Positions 33,274 to 42,123 of a DNA stretch of 64,000 nucleotides are shown here, one piece after another. Position 1 is the first letter of the stretch. Every line of letters begins with the position of its first letter. Under the pieces are notes generated by a model. The model had not been told where the DNA came from, searched no databases, and was given only the letters and a program-made list of their open reading frames with translations. Origin of the DNA: Actinomycetes bacterium (GTDB lineage: Bacteria; Actinomycetota; Coriobacteriia; Anaerosomatales; JAGXFU01); the NCBI GenBank assembly GCA_024637115.1, contig JAGXFU010000012.1, positions 62,001 through 126,000 on the forward strand, given 5' to 3'. The position numbers and the translations under genes are program-made.

Positions 33274-33981
33274 GTGCAAGGAATCCTGTTCGATCTCGAT
33301 GGCACCCTTCTTGACATCAATATCGATGCGTTCCTGGAGCGCTATTTCGTTGCACTGTCCCAAGCTGTCACAAGCCTGGTGTCATCTCCCGAGGAACACG
33401 AAGGTGCCATGAGGGCTATCCACGATGCGACAGGGGCGATGATGCGGCTCCATCCGGGTGAAACCAACCGTGAGACGTTCTATCGCGTCTTTGAATCGCT
33501 GACTGCAATCGACCTCAATACTGAGTGGCATGTATTCGAGGAGTTCTACCACGATGTATTCCCCACACTGAGGAACGGGATTGGTCCGGCGAAAGGTGCG
33601 CGCGCATCACTCGAGGCAGCACGAGAATGCGGCCTGAAGATTGCCGTTGCCACGAACCCTATCTTTCCCATGAGCGCCATCGAGCACCGCATGAGTTGGG
33701 CGGGCATCCAGCCGCAGGATGTCGATGCGATCACCAGTTACGAGACCATGCTCGCATGCAAACCGCATGCTGAGTATTACCGCCAGACGTGCGAGATGAT
33801 TGGAATCTCCCCTACTGAGTGCCTCATGGTCGGCGATGACAGGATGTTGGATATGCCCGCAAGCAGCATTGGTATCCGAACGTTCTACGTGGGTCGCGAT
33901 AGCGAAACCCCAACGGACTACCGAGGAGACCTGTCTGCTCTTGCCGAGGCTCTGCCGAGGCTCTGCGAACGTCGCGGTTAG
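33274..33981 (+). CDS. HAD family phosphatase
   Basis: A 235-residue hydrolase with motif I FDLDGTLLDINID, a helical cap and motif IV VGDDRMLDMPA. It resembles phosphoglycolate phosphatase-like HADs. The GTG at 33274 has CGGAGGA close upstream; an ATG at 33229 is an alternative adding 15 residues. It is divergent from the hydroxy-acid oxidoreductase, which invites the idea of glycolate salvage (phosphatase makes glycolate; GlcD/F-like enzyme oxidises it), but the substrate is unproven. Confidence 0.85.
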   Translation: MQGILFDLDGTLLDINIDAFLERYFVALSQAVTSLVSSPEEHEGAMRAIHDATGAMMRLHPGETNRETFYRVFESLTAIDLNTEWHVFEEFYHDVFPTLRNGIGPAKGARASLEAARECGLKIAVATNPIFPMSAIEHRMSWAGIQPQDVDAITSYETMLACKPHAEYYRQTCEMIGISPTECLMVGDDRMLDMPASSIGIRTFYVGRDSETPTDYRGDLSALAEALPRLCERRG

Positions 33982-34241
33982 TCGGGCTTGCGACGAATCA
34001 GCGCAACCCACGCGCCGTCCATGCGCTGGTCATAGAAATACTCGAAGCGACCCTTGGTTTCCTTGCGCAGGTCAAGCTGGTATCCCAAACCTGCCGGCTC
34101 ATGATCGCAAATCACAACGAGGCTGTCATCGGCGTCGAGCTCAAGCATCTTGTCCACCAGCGTGAACACGATCGGCCTCCGCAGCCCGGGAGAAAAGCCT
34201 CGCACATCGAGCACGAGACCGTTTGGCGCTCCTGCCACCAA
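33978..34241 (-). CDS. DUF2249-type small protein
   Basis: An 87-residue protein with LDVRGFSPGLRRPIVFTLVDKML and HEPAGLGYQLD, a pattern seen in DUF2249 proteins (TusA/SirA-like fold; often linked to sulfur or nitrogen metabolism in anaerobes). The TusA-type active cysteine is absent. It converges with and overlaps the HAD gene by four bases. The role is unknown. Confidence 0.72.
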   Translation of the reverse strand: MVAGAPNGLVLDVRGFSPGLRRPIVFTLVDKMLELDADDSLVVICDHEPAGLGYQLDLRKETKGRFEYFYDQRMDGAWVALIRRKPD

Positions 34242-34334
34242 GGAAACACTCCTATCTGCGCCGCCAGGCCGGCTGAGCGCCTCGTGGACAAGTTTCTATG
34301 TCCACACCCTCAATCCCTGCTCGCCTTCCGAATA

Positions 34335-34532
34335 CTAGGAACCCCCGTCTTCCTCATTCTCATAGAGCTCGGCGAGGTCTGTTCCCGCGCAGTCGGCAGT
34401 CTCACGCGGAGTCAGGGATTCACGATCATTCGCGCACCGCTCCCGCACCTCATCCATATCCCCGCCCGGTGCGGACGTATCCGGCGCACCCCCAAGGCTC
34501 TCGGGTTCACGCTTGTCTTTGTCGTCGAACAC
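34335..34532 (-). CDS. Possible small acidic protein
   Basis: An open frame of about 65 codons from a GTG near 34532 with GGGGTGG upstream; the product is very acidic (VFDDKDKREPESLGG through ELYENEEDGGS). It has no recognised family and could be chance. A longer frame to 34718 exists but looks non-coding. Confidence 0.3.
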   Translation of the reverse strand: MFDDKDKREPESLGGAPDTSAPGGDMDEVRERCANDRESLTPRETADCAGTDLAELYENEEDGGS

Positions 34533-34997
34533 AGAAACCACCCCACTCGCTTTGCTCTGCCTATATGGTGTTCTTTCCCAGCCCCGCAATTCGATAGCAT
34601 GAAGGGGAGCACGAGTGTAGAATAGGGGGAGGTAGCAGCGACAATATGGAACAAGGTCAGTCGCTGTTTCCCAAAGAGTGCAACTCGCTAAGCGATGTCG
34701 ACGAGTCGAGGGGGTCACGACACGTGGGTCTTATTGCTGCGGCTGCCGGGCGATCGGCGAGCCGGTACATTGATTCGGAATGGCCGATCACCCCTCTCCC
34801 TCATCGTGCTTCCCCGGACGCGTATGCAGCTAGCCGGTCGATTCATGCTGCGCGCGTCCTTTCCGCGTCTCACCCTGAGTCTCACCGAAGGGAGGTTGCC
34901 TGACGTCCTGTCACCACATCTCCGCAGCATGACGTTGTTGCGGATGATGTATGTGCAAGCACGACCTGTTTCGCAAGAAAACTAGGAGGTGTATAGC
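34533..34997. promoter_or_regulatory. Long leader / promoter region of the uptake hydrogenase operon
   Basis: About 465 bases before hysB with no convincing gene. It ends with TAGGAGGTG, the strong hysB ribosome site (34983-34991). Short overlapping frames exist on the plus strand (34646-34903, 34695-34985), one preceded by GGGGGAGGT; they lack family features. It is a likely site of promoter and regulatory elements. Confidence 0.4.
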
Positions 34998-36176
34998 ATG
35001 GCATATGAGGAGAACGGCGCACTTCAGTCGCTGCTCGCAGCACGCGGAGTAACGCGTCGCGATTTCCTCAAGTGGTGCGGCTCCACCGCAGCGCTTCTCG
35101 GCATGGCCGAATCATTCGCACCGCAGATCGCGGCAGCAGTCGAAGGCGCAGTGCTTCAGCCACAGGCTCCCGCCCTGTGGATCAACGGAGGAGCATGTAC
35201 CGGTTGCACCGAGTCAATGGCCCAGGTCGACACGCCCGATGTGGCAACGATCGTCCTTGACCTACTGTCGGTCAACTACTTTGAGACCATCATGATGGCC
35301 CAGGGTGAAGACGCCGAGGCCGCAAAGGCCGACCTCGTAGCCAAGGGCGGCTACGTGTGCATCTACGAGGGTACCGTCATGACTGGCTTTGAAGGCAACG
35401 CGCTCCGCGTGGCCGGAAAGCCTCAGGTCGAGGAGTTGCCCGAGGTATTCGAGAATGCTGCCGCAATCGTCGCAGTCGGTTCATGCGCTGTCGACGGTGG
35501 ATGGGTTGCAGCGAATCCGAACCCTGCCGGTGGTATCGGGGTCCTTGAGTTCTGCAAGGAACACAACATCGAGACACCTGTGGTCAACCTGCCAACGTGC
35601 CCGGTCAACCCCGAATGGGTTGTCGCCATGGTAATCGACGTCCTGTATCTGGGAGCCCTCGAGGATCTTAGCGTGCTCGACCTCGATGAGTTCAATCGAC
35701 CCAAGGGCATCTTTGGCCAGACGATTCACGACAACTGCTCGCGTCGTGGCCACTTTGAGAACGGCGAGTTCGTGACCGAGTTCGGTAGCGTCGAAGAGGC
35801 AAAAGGCTACTGTCTCTACGCTGTCGGCTGCAAGGGTCCCCAGACGTTCACCAACTGCCCGATCGTTCGCTGGAACGGGCGCGCAAGCTGGTGCGTCGAG
35901 TCTGGAGCTCCCTGTATCGGATGCGGCTCTGCTAACCCGCTCGAAGCAGGCGGAAACTGGGTTGATGTTAACGCACCGTTCCTCAATCGCCACAGGGACA
36001 TCCATGTGGGTGATTGGGTGACTCAGCCCACAGTGGTGGGAGCCGCGGTAGGCGCAGCCGCTGTGGCGGCGCTCGCAGTACATGGCGTTGGCATGAAAGC
36101 AGCCGGTCGCATGGACGGCGGAGCCCCCTACGAAGAAATGAAGGAACGCGACGCCAAGAAGGGAGGCGGTAAATAG
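34998..36176 (+). CDS. hysB: Membrane-anchored uptake hydrogenase small subunit (HysB/HyaA-type)
   Basis: A 392-residue Fe-S subunit. It starts with a Tat signal (RGVTRRDFLKW, then a hydrophobic stretch ending near AAAVEGA), so the enzyme acts outside the cytoplasmic membrane. Proximal cluster ligands are in GGACTGCTES; further cysteines lie in VAVGSCAVDGG, LPTCPVNPEW, HDNCSRRGHF, CLYAVGCKGPQTFTNCP and SGAPCIGCG. A C-terminal hydrophobic helix (VVGAAVGAAAVAALAVHGVG) anchors it for contact with cytochrome b. The ATG at 34998 has AGGAGGT seven bases upstream. It overlaps hysA by one base. Confidence 0.95.
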   Translation: MAYEENGALQSLLAARGVTRRDFLKWCGSTAALLGMAESFAPQIAAAVEGAVLQPQAPALWINGGACTGCTESMAQVDTPDVATIVLDLLSVNYFETIMMAQGEDAEAAKADLVAKGGYVCIYEGTVMTGFEGNALRVAGKPQVEELPEVFENAAAIVAVGSCAVDGGWVAANPNPAGGIGVLEFCKEHNIETPVVNLPTCPVNPEWVVAMVIDVLYLGALEDLSVLDLDEFNRPKGIFGQTIHDNCSRRGHFENGEFVTEFGSVEEAKGYCLYAVGCKGPQTFTNCPIVRWNGRASWCVESGAPCIGCGSANPLEAGGNWVDVNAPFLNRHRDIHVGDWVTQPTVVGAAVGAAAVAALAVHGVGMKAAGRMDGGAPYEEMKERDAKKGGGK

Positions 36177-37840
36177 TGGCACGCACAATTGTCGATCCAT
36201 TGACCCGAATCGAGGGTCACATGCGCGTCGAGGTCGAGGTGGAGGACGGAATCGTTTCCGATGCCTGGGTCTCCGGAACGCTCTATCGTGGTATGGAATC
36301 CGTGCTCAAGGACCGTCGCCCGCAAGATGCATTCTACGTGTCACAGCGCATTTGCGGCGTTTGTCCGATCTCGCACGGCCATGCATCAACGATGGCTGCC
36401 GAGGCGGCCATGGGTGTCCAGATTCCCGAGGGCGCTCGTCTCGTCCGCAACATCATCGAAGCCGCTCAGTTCCTGCATAGCCACATTCTGTGGTTCTACA
36501 CCCTTGGCGCACTGGACTACGTTGACCCGGTGAAGGCGCTCTCTGCCAACATCGCCGATACGTATGCACTGGCCGAGGCTGCAGGAACTCGTGTTGCAGA
36601 CTTTGGCGCTGTCGCCAAGCGTCTGACCGCCTTCGTTGAAAGCGGGAACCTGTCGATCTTCACCAATGGCTGGTTCGGCCATCCTGAATACGCACAGGAC
36701 ATGCCTGCGGAGCTTCACCTCATTGCCGTGGCGCACTACCTCGAAGCACTCGAGGTACAGGGTGATGCCGCTGCGATCATCGGCATCATGGGTGGTAAAT
36801 TCCCGCACTTCATGACATCTGTGAACGGCGGAACTACCTTCGTTCCCACAGAACAGAAGCTCGATGATGTCCTCTACCGCTTCACCAAGGTAGTCGACTT
36901 CGTCAACACGGCGCTCATTCCCGACACGCTTGCCATCGCCCCGTATTACTTGCCGGCCCTCGGGTTCGGCGGCGGAACGGGCAAGTTCCTGTCGTGGGGC
37001 GTCTTTGATAAGCCAAGCTTCAAAGCCGACGAGCGCTATTTGCCCAACGGTGTCATCACCTCAGGACTCGCTGTTGATAATGCCTCGACTGACAACGTTG
37101 TCGAGTGGGTCGACCACTCATGGTATGAAGATGACAACGGTGGCCTGAATCCCGCCGAAGGCAGGACCAAAGCGCTCTGGACCGACTACAGCACCGACGA
37201 CAAGTACTCGTGGGGCAAGTCGGTTCGTTACCAGACCACCGCAGGATCCGGCACCGGTGAAGCTACCGAAGTCGGTCCCCTCGCGCGCATGGTCGTCGCC
37301 TACGTCAAAGGCGTGGAGCCGGTTGTCGATCTCATCGACTCGACGCTCGCGGCGCTCGGCGCACCGGGTCAGCCGGAGGTTCTTGTCTCCCTGCTGGGTC
37401 GGGTTGCTGCACGCAACCTTGAGGCCGCGTATATCGGCGGTCTGTCAATCGATTGGCTCGTAGAGCTCATTGGCTACATCAAGGGTGGAGATGTCGAGTA
37501 CTTCAAAGCACACGACGTTGTCGACGGCAAGGGTGTCGGCGCATGGGAAGCACCTCGTGGCTCGGTCGCTCACTTCATGGATATCCAGGGTGGCCGCATT
37601 GCCGGCTACCAGGTTGTCGCTCCGACAACGTGGGATATCGCACCTCGTGATGCCGACGGTGTTCGCGGCCCGATGGAGGAAGCTCTCATCGGCACGCCGG
37701 TAATGGATGCCGAAAAGCCCCTGAACGTCGTTCGTGTCGCGCGTAGCTTCGATCCTTGAATTGGCTGTGCGGTTCACGTGATTGAACCCAAATCAGGCAA
37801 GGAAAGCTACGTCCACACCAAGCCCATGGGGGTGAAGTAA
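36176..37840 (+). CDS. hysA: [NiFeSe] uptake hydrogenase large subunit with in-frame UGA read as selenocysteine
   Basis: A 554-residue catalytic subunit of H2 oxidation at the outer membrane face. The first Ni-binding pair is RICGVC (Cys60, Cys63). Reading stops at TGA 37757-37759 directly after RSFDP; continuing in frame gives UIGCAVHVIEPKSGK, so TGA takes the place of the first cysteine of the DPCxxCxxH motif (Sec528, Cys531). His534 is the expected protease cut site, followed by a 20-residue tail to TAA 37838-37840, two bases before the cytochrome b start. Without recoding the protein would lack half of its nickel ligands. A hairpin follows the TGA. The GTG start overlaps the hysB stop (TAGTG) after GGGAGG. 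Confidence 0.92.
37757..37788 (+). promoter_or_regulatory. UGA selenocysteine codon and candidate bacterial SECIS hairpin
   Basis: After the TGA (37757-37759) and 11 bases of spacer comes a perfect 6-bp stem GGTTCA (37771-37776) / TGAACC (37783-37788) with loop CGTGAT. The loop contains GT, 18-20 bases after the TGA, in the range expected for SelB-recognised hairpins. The stem can extend below by G-C and U-A pairs across a bulged C. Confidence 0.7.
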
Positions 37841-37841
37841 G

Positions 37842-38522
37842 ATGGCCCACCCGGCGCATTATCGTGAAGCGCATCCCATGGTGTTCGTGCTGACTCACTG
37901 GATCAATCTGATCTCAATGGTGTCGCTCGCGTTCTCGGGCTTCTACATCCACTATCCGTTCTTTAGCGGATTCATGGGTGTGGCCCGTGGCATGCACTTC
38001 TTCTTCATGTATGTGCTCGTTGTCAACCTCACGTTCCGCATCATCGCAGCCTTCTTTGTGAAATCGGCCGTGGTGAACGGTTCGCGTCAGCAGGACACAG
38101 ACATCAAGAATTGGCTGCCGCAGGAGGCGAACCGCGGACAGATGATTCCGTGGCTCAAGTACTACCTCTTCCTGAAGAAGGATCACCCGCTCGGAGCCAA
38201 GTACGGTGTGCTGCAGAAGATCGCCTACATCGCCACAGTCCCATTGACATATGTGATGATGTGGACCGGTTTCTCGCTGTATGGTCCGTACATGAACCAC
38301 CCCTGGTTCGAGTCGAGCCTCGCGCTCGTTGGTGGCCCAATGAACATGCGCATCATCCACTATTTCATGATGTGGGTGTTCATCATCTTCACCGCCATCC
38401 ACGCATATCTGGCCAATGTTGAGGGCTTCGCCCCATCTCGCCTGATCTTCGCCTGGAAAGAGTCAGAGGGTCTTGAATTCGACCCCAAGACAGGCAAGGT
38501 AGTCGGAGGCAAAGGACACTAG
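37842..38522 (+). CDS. Hydrogenase cytochrome b subunit (HyaC-like)
   Basis: A 226-residue membrane di-heme b-type cytochrome of the Ni,Fe-hydrogenase I family. Four helices are seen; candidate heme ligands are in VLTHWINLISM, GMHFFFMYV, and IIHYFMMW / TAIHAYLANVEG. It takes electrons from the small subunit to the quinone pool. The ATG is one base after the hysA TAA with GGGGGTGA upstream inside the selenoprotein tail, showing that the tail is real coding sequence with a coupled ribosome site. A strong terminator follows. Confidence 0.93.
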   Translation: MAHPAHYREAHPMVFVLTHWINLISMVSLAFSGFYIHYPFFSGFMGVARGMHFFFMYVLVVNLTFRIIAAFFVKSAVVNGSRQQDTDIKNWLPQEANRGQMIPWLKYYLFLKKDHPLGAKYGVLQKIAYIATVPLTYVMMWTGFSLYGPYMNHPWFESSLALVGGPMNMRIIHYFMMWVFIIFTAIHAYLANVEGFAPSRLIFAWKESEGLEFDPKTGKVVGGKGH

Positions 38523-38546
38523 TCGGCAGCAATGCCGAGCACTGCA

Positions 38547-38578
38547 GGAGAAGCCCCGGAGTCTTCCGGGGCTTCTCC
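38547..38578 (+). terminator. Terminator of the hys operon
   Basis: Perfect 14-bp stem GGAGAAGCCCCGGA / TCCGGGGCTTCTCC with loop GTCT, followed by GTCTTATT, 25 bases after the cytochrome b stop. Confidence 0.9.
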
Positions 38579-38800
38579 GTCTTATTCAACCAGGCACTGT
38601 CTTGAAGGAATCCCCTCACGTACGTTGAATGAGCAGTTGGAGGGGTCATGACGGTACTTCGGCCGGCATTCAGGTGTCGGCAGACTGCGGGGATAATCGG
38701 CAGCATGCCGATGCGGTCGGGAGTCACGGTTGACTCAAGCACTCGCCAGACCTCGCCGTAATCCGGCGAAAACTATACCCGTGCTCGAAAGGGACCCTCC

Positions 38801-40126
38801 ATGCTCTCTGAAAGAACGATTACCTCTGCCCTGCGTGTCCTTAATCGCCACTATCTAGCCCAGGCGCCGTGTTCCCTCAACTCCCTCCCCGGCCCTCAGC
38901 CCGGGCGTACGTACGTCCTCTACGCGCATGTCCCCTTCTGTGAACGCCTGTGCTTGTACTGTTCCTTCAACCGTTTTCTCTTTCGTGAAGACCGTGCGCG
39001 CGCTTACTTCAAGCACCTGCGCTCCGAGATGCATATGGTCGCCGATCTCGGCTACGACTTTCCCTCGCTCTATATCGGCGGGGGTACCCCGACCATCCTC
39101 CTCGATGAGCTGACTAAGACGATCGATCTCGCCCGCTCGCTGTTCTCCATCAAGGAGGTCTCATGTGAGACGAGTCCGAACCATCTCGGTCCGGAGCTTG
39201 TCGAGGCGCTGACGAAACGAGTACAGCGGCTCTCAGTCGGCGTGCAGAGCTTCGACGACAGACTTCTTGGACAGATGGATCGGCTCGACAAGTACGGTGA
39301 GGGCGACGAGCTCTTTGAGAAGGTCTGGAGCGTTGCGGGTGAGTTCGATTCACTCAACGTCGACATGATCTTCAACTTCCCATCACAGACAGAGAAGATG
39401 CTACTCGCCGACATCGAGATGCTCCGTGCAACAGGAGCGAATCAGACAACGTTCTACCCGCTCATGGCTTCACCAAAGACCCGCCATGAACTGGCCGCGG
39501 CGGTCGGACGTATCGACTACACGCGCGAGGCCTACTATCACCAACTCATCGCCGATAAGCTGACACCGGATTTCACGCCCACCTCGGCGTGGACCTACTC
39601 ACGCGACGTCGACTCTATGATCGACGAGTACATCGTCGACTTTGGCGAATATGTTGGCATCGGGTCAGGCGCTCTTTCGTTTCTTGGTAATCGCATCTAC
39701 GGGAATACCTTCTCGCTGCGCGAGTATGGCGAGGCGATCACTGACGGCCGGATGTCTGTCCAGAAGTGCGGCAAGCCGTATGGAAAGACCGCCCAGATGC
39801 GCTACCGCTTTGTCACGGACCTGTTCGGACTGCGCCTTGATAAGGCACGCTTCCGTCGTGACTTTGGGATATCCGCTGAGCGAGGGTTGTTCGCCGAACT
39901 CACGTTCATGCGGATGGTTGGAGGAATCGCCACAGATACTCCCGAGGAGATCACGCTCACAGAGAAAGGTCGCTACCTGCTGATGGTCATGATGCGCGAG
40001 ACCCTTGCAACCTCAAACGATCATCGCGACCATGCACGCGAGGCTCTCCCGCTCGAGGAGAAGATGCTCCTGCTCGAAGGTCAGGGTTGTGAGAGCGATA
40101 CAGCCAAGAAGCTCGCCGCCAGCTAG
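38801..40126 (+). CDS. Radical SAM protein of the HemN/HemW/coproporphyrinogen-oxidase-like family
   Basis: A 441-residue radical SAM enzyme. The CX3CX2C motif (FCERLCLYCSF) binds a 4Fe-4S cluster and SAM; the GGGTPT motif and the VGVQSFDD stretch are typical of the HemN/HemW group. The C-terminal part resembles the HemN-type winged domain. Members may be coproporphyrinogen III dehydrogenases, heme chaperones (HemW) or heme-ring-opening enzymes (ChuW); sequence alone does not settle it. ATG at 38801. It converges with the transketolase gene, overlapping it by four bases. Heme genes begin 3 kb downstream. Confidence 0.85.
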   Translation: MLSERTITSALRVLNRHYLAQAPCSLNSLPGPQPGRTYVLYAHVPFCERLCLYCSFNRFLFREDRARAYFKHLRSEMHMVADLGYDFPSLYIGGGTPTILLDELTKTIDLARSLFSIKEVSCETSPNHLGPELVEALTKRVQRLSVGVQSFDDRLLGQMDRLDKYGEGDELFEKVWSVAGEFDSLNVDMIFNFPSQTEKMLLADIEMLRATGANQTTFYPLMASPKTRHELAAAVGRIDYTREAYYHQLIADKLTPDFTPTSAWTYSRDVDSMIDEYIVDFGEYVGIGSGALSFLGNRIYGNTFSLREYGEAITDGRMSVQKCGKPYGKTAQMRYRFVTDLFGLRLDKARFRRDFGISAERGLFAELTFMRMVGGIATDTPEEITLTEKGRYLLMVMMRETLATSNDHRDHAREALPLEEKMLLLEGQGCESDTAKKLAAS

Positions 40127-42033
40127 TCGAGAAGCCCTCTCACCTGACCGGCGATGCCTTCACGATCAAGACGGGCTGCCGCGAACAGATCTGATGCGGC
40201 TCCACTCGATCGGTAGTCATCTATCCCAAGGATCACGAGTTTGGTCGCCACCCCATTACGTCCAAGCCATTGCGCAACTGATGCACCAAGTCCGCTTCGC
40301 ACGCTGTGGTCCTCGACGGTCACGAGAACCGGTGCAGACGCGGCATCGCGCATGGCGACGTCATCGAGGGCAAGTGGCGCGGTTACAATCCCGACCGAAA
40401 CGGCATGACCCTCAGCCAGGAGCTCGTCGGCTGCAGCCACCGCCTCAGCAGCGGGAGTCCCCATGGCAAGGATTGTCGCGTCCTTTCCCGTGCGCAGCCA
40501 ATCGATTCGACCGTACTCGTAAACGTAGTCCCCTGCGAAAGCAGGAGCCCCGTCTATGCCGCTGATCGGCAAGAACTTGCTGCGCCCCATCGCGATACAG
40601 ACATTGCCCTGGATGCCGGTCATGGCGCGCACGGCACGATCGGTCTGATTTGGATCCGCTGGCACGATGACCTTCCAGCCAAAGAAATCGCGGAACGCCC
40701 CCACGTAATCGAGACACTGATGGGTCTTTCCATCCTCCCCCACATCGATACCACAATGTGTAAGAACGAGCTTGAGGGCTGCGCCATTGATATCGTTGAG
40801 ACGCTGCTGATTGTATGCCTCATCGCATCCAAAGACGCCGAAATCAGCCCAGAAGGTGAGCGTGTCACATATCGACAGTGCGCCTCCCACCGTTGCGGCG
40901 TTGTGCTCTCCCACGCCACACTGAACGAATCCCGAGGGGCGTTCGGTGGCGAATGCGTCGGTCTTGACTGACCCGGCCAGGTCACAGTCGAGAACCGCGA
41001 TCGGTAGATCTGGATTGGCATGGGCCAGGTCAACGAGCGCGGCACCCCATGCACCACGGTTGTCGGTCTTGGTGTCGGTCGCGTAGGTTCTGGGGCTGCC
41101 GGTCTGCACAGTCATCAGTGGGGTCTGGTGCTCGAGTTCCGGCACGCTCATGGGCTGGCTACGACGCATCCTCGCCTCGTCGAGTGCCGGCTCCAAACCA
41201 AGTTCGCCCATTGCCTCAAGATACTCCTCATCCGAGAGCGCACGCCCGTGAAACTGTGGATCGTCTTCCATGAACGAGACTCCCTTGCCGATCACAGTGC
41301 GCGCAATGATTGCCACGGGCGTCGTCGCGTCAGCGACCGACTCCGCGATTGCCCCGTAGACCGCCTCGACATCGTGCCCATCAATCTCAATGACGCGCCA
41401 TCCATCAGCGGCAAAGTCACCGGCAACATCGACCGGCATGACATCATCGGTGTGGCCCGAAATCTGGATGCCATTCAAGTCGACCAGCACCGTCAGATTG
41501 ACAAGACCCTCCTTGACCGCCAGACGCCTTGCCTCGGCAACCTGCCCTTTGTGCTGCTCGCCATCGCTCATCGCCACGAACGTATGATACGAACGCCCCG
41601 TCATGCGTGCGCCGATCGCCATTCCGACTCCAGCCGACAGTCCCTGTCCCAGATTGCCGGTCGACCATTCAACCCCGGGCACCGAGCGCTCAACATGCCC
41701 CTCGAACACCGAGCCGATTTGCCTGAAATGAGCCTCCACTTCAGACGACGAGTAGAACCCTGCCTGCGCCAGTGCCGTATACACGCCGGGGGACGTGTGC
41801 CCATGACTCACAACGATCCGGTCCCGATTCTCCCACCGGGGCTCATCGGCTCGGATCATCGCGCACGAGTACAACACGGTATAGAGCTCCATTGAGGAGA
41901 ACGATCCCCCGGGGTGTCCCGACGCGGCCACACTCGTTGCGGTGAGTACCACGCCCCGCGAAAGGCGCGCACGCTCACGAAGCGCATCGGCCATCTCGGA
42001 CGTAAGAGGTGCGTCGAAACCTAGATTGAACAT
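40123..42033 (-). CDS. tkt: Transketolase
   Basis: A 636-residue thiamine-diphosphate enzyme of the non-oxidative pentose phosphate path. The N-terminal part has GHPGGSFSSME and the TPP-binding MSDGEQHKGQVAEA; the middle has CGVGEHNAATVGGAL and THCGIDVGEDGKTHQ (normally THDSIGVGEDGPTHQ in many species), and the C-terminal domain is complete. One polypeptide, not a split pair. It stands alone between convergent and divergent neighbours. Confidence 0.93.
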   Translation of the reverse strand: MFNLGFDAPLTSEMADALRERARLSRGVVLTATSVAASGHPGGSFSSMELYTVLYSCAMIRADEPRWENRDRIVVSHGHTSPGVYTALAQAGFYSSSEVEAHFRQIGSVFEGHVERSVPGVEWSTGNLGQGLSAGVGMAIGARMTGRSYHTFVAMSDGEQHKGQVAEARRLAVKEGLVNLTVLVDLNGIQISGHTDDVMPVDVAGDFAADGWRVIEIDGHDVEAVYGAIAESVADATTPVAIIARTVIGKGVSFMEDDPQFHGRALSDEEYLEAMGELGLEPALDEARMRRSQPMSVPELEHQTPLMTVQTGSPRTYATDTKTDNRGAWGAALVDLAHANPDLPIAVLDCDLAGSVKTDAFATERPSGFVQCGVGEHNAATVGGALSICDTLTFWADFGVFGCDEAYNQQRLNDINGAALKLVLTHCGIDVGEDGKTHQCLDYVGAFRDFFGWKVIVPADPNQTDRAVRAMTGIQGNVCIAMGRSKFLPISGIDGAPAFAGDYVYEYGRIDWLRTGKDATILAMGTPAAEAVAAADELLAEGHAVSVGIVTAPLALDDVAMRDAASAPVLVTVEDHSVRSGLGASVAQWLGRNGVATKLVILGIDDYRSSGAASDLFAAARLDREGIAGQVRGLLD

Positions 42034-42123
42034 GCGTCTCCCCCATGGGTCAGGCCACTGGCTACGGGTACACTCGTATGTGTCTACCTATGATGATTCC
42101 CAATGACGCCGCCGGAGGTCACG

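Noticed and set aside
37757-37759. TGA as a genuine stop or a sequencing error in the hydrogenase gene
   Set aside because: The codon is exactly at the known Sec position, the downstream frame keeps the conserved IGCAVH and ends neatly before the next gene, and a hairpin follows; a random stop would not fit all of these.
38389-38742. 117-codon minus-strand frame after the hys operon
   Set aside because: It overlaps cytochrome b and the terminator; no ribosome site or domain.
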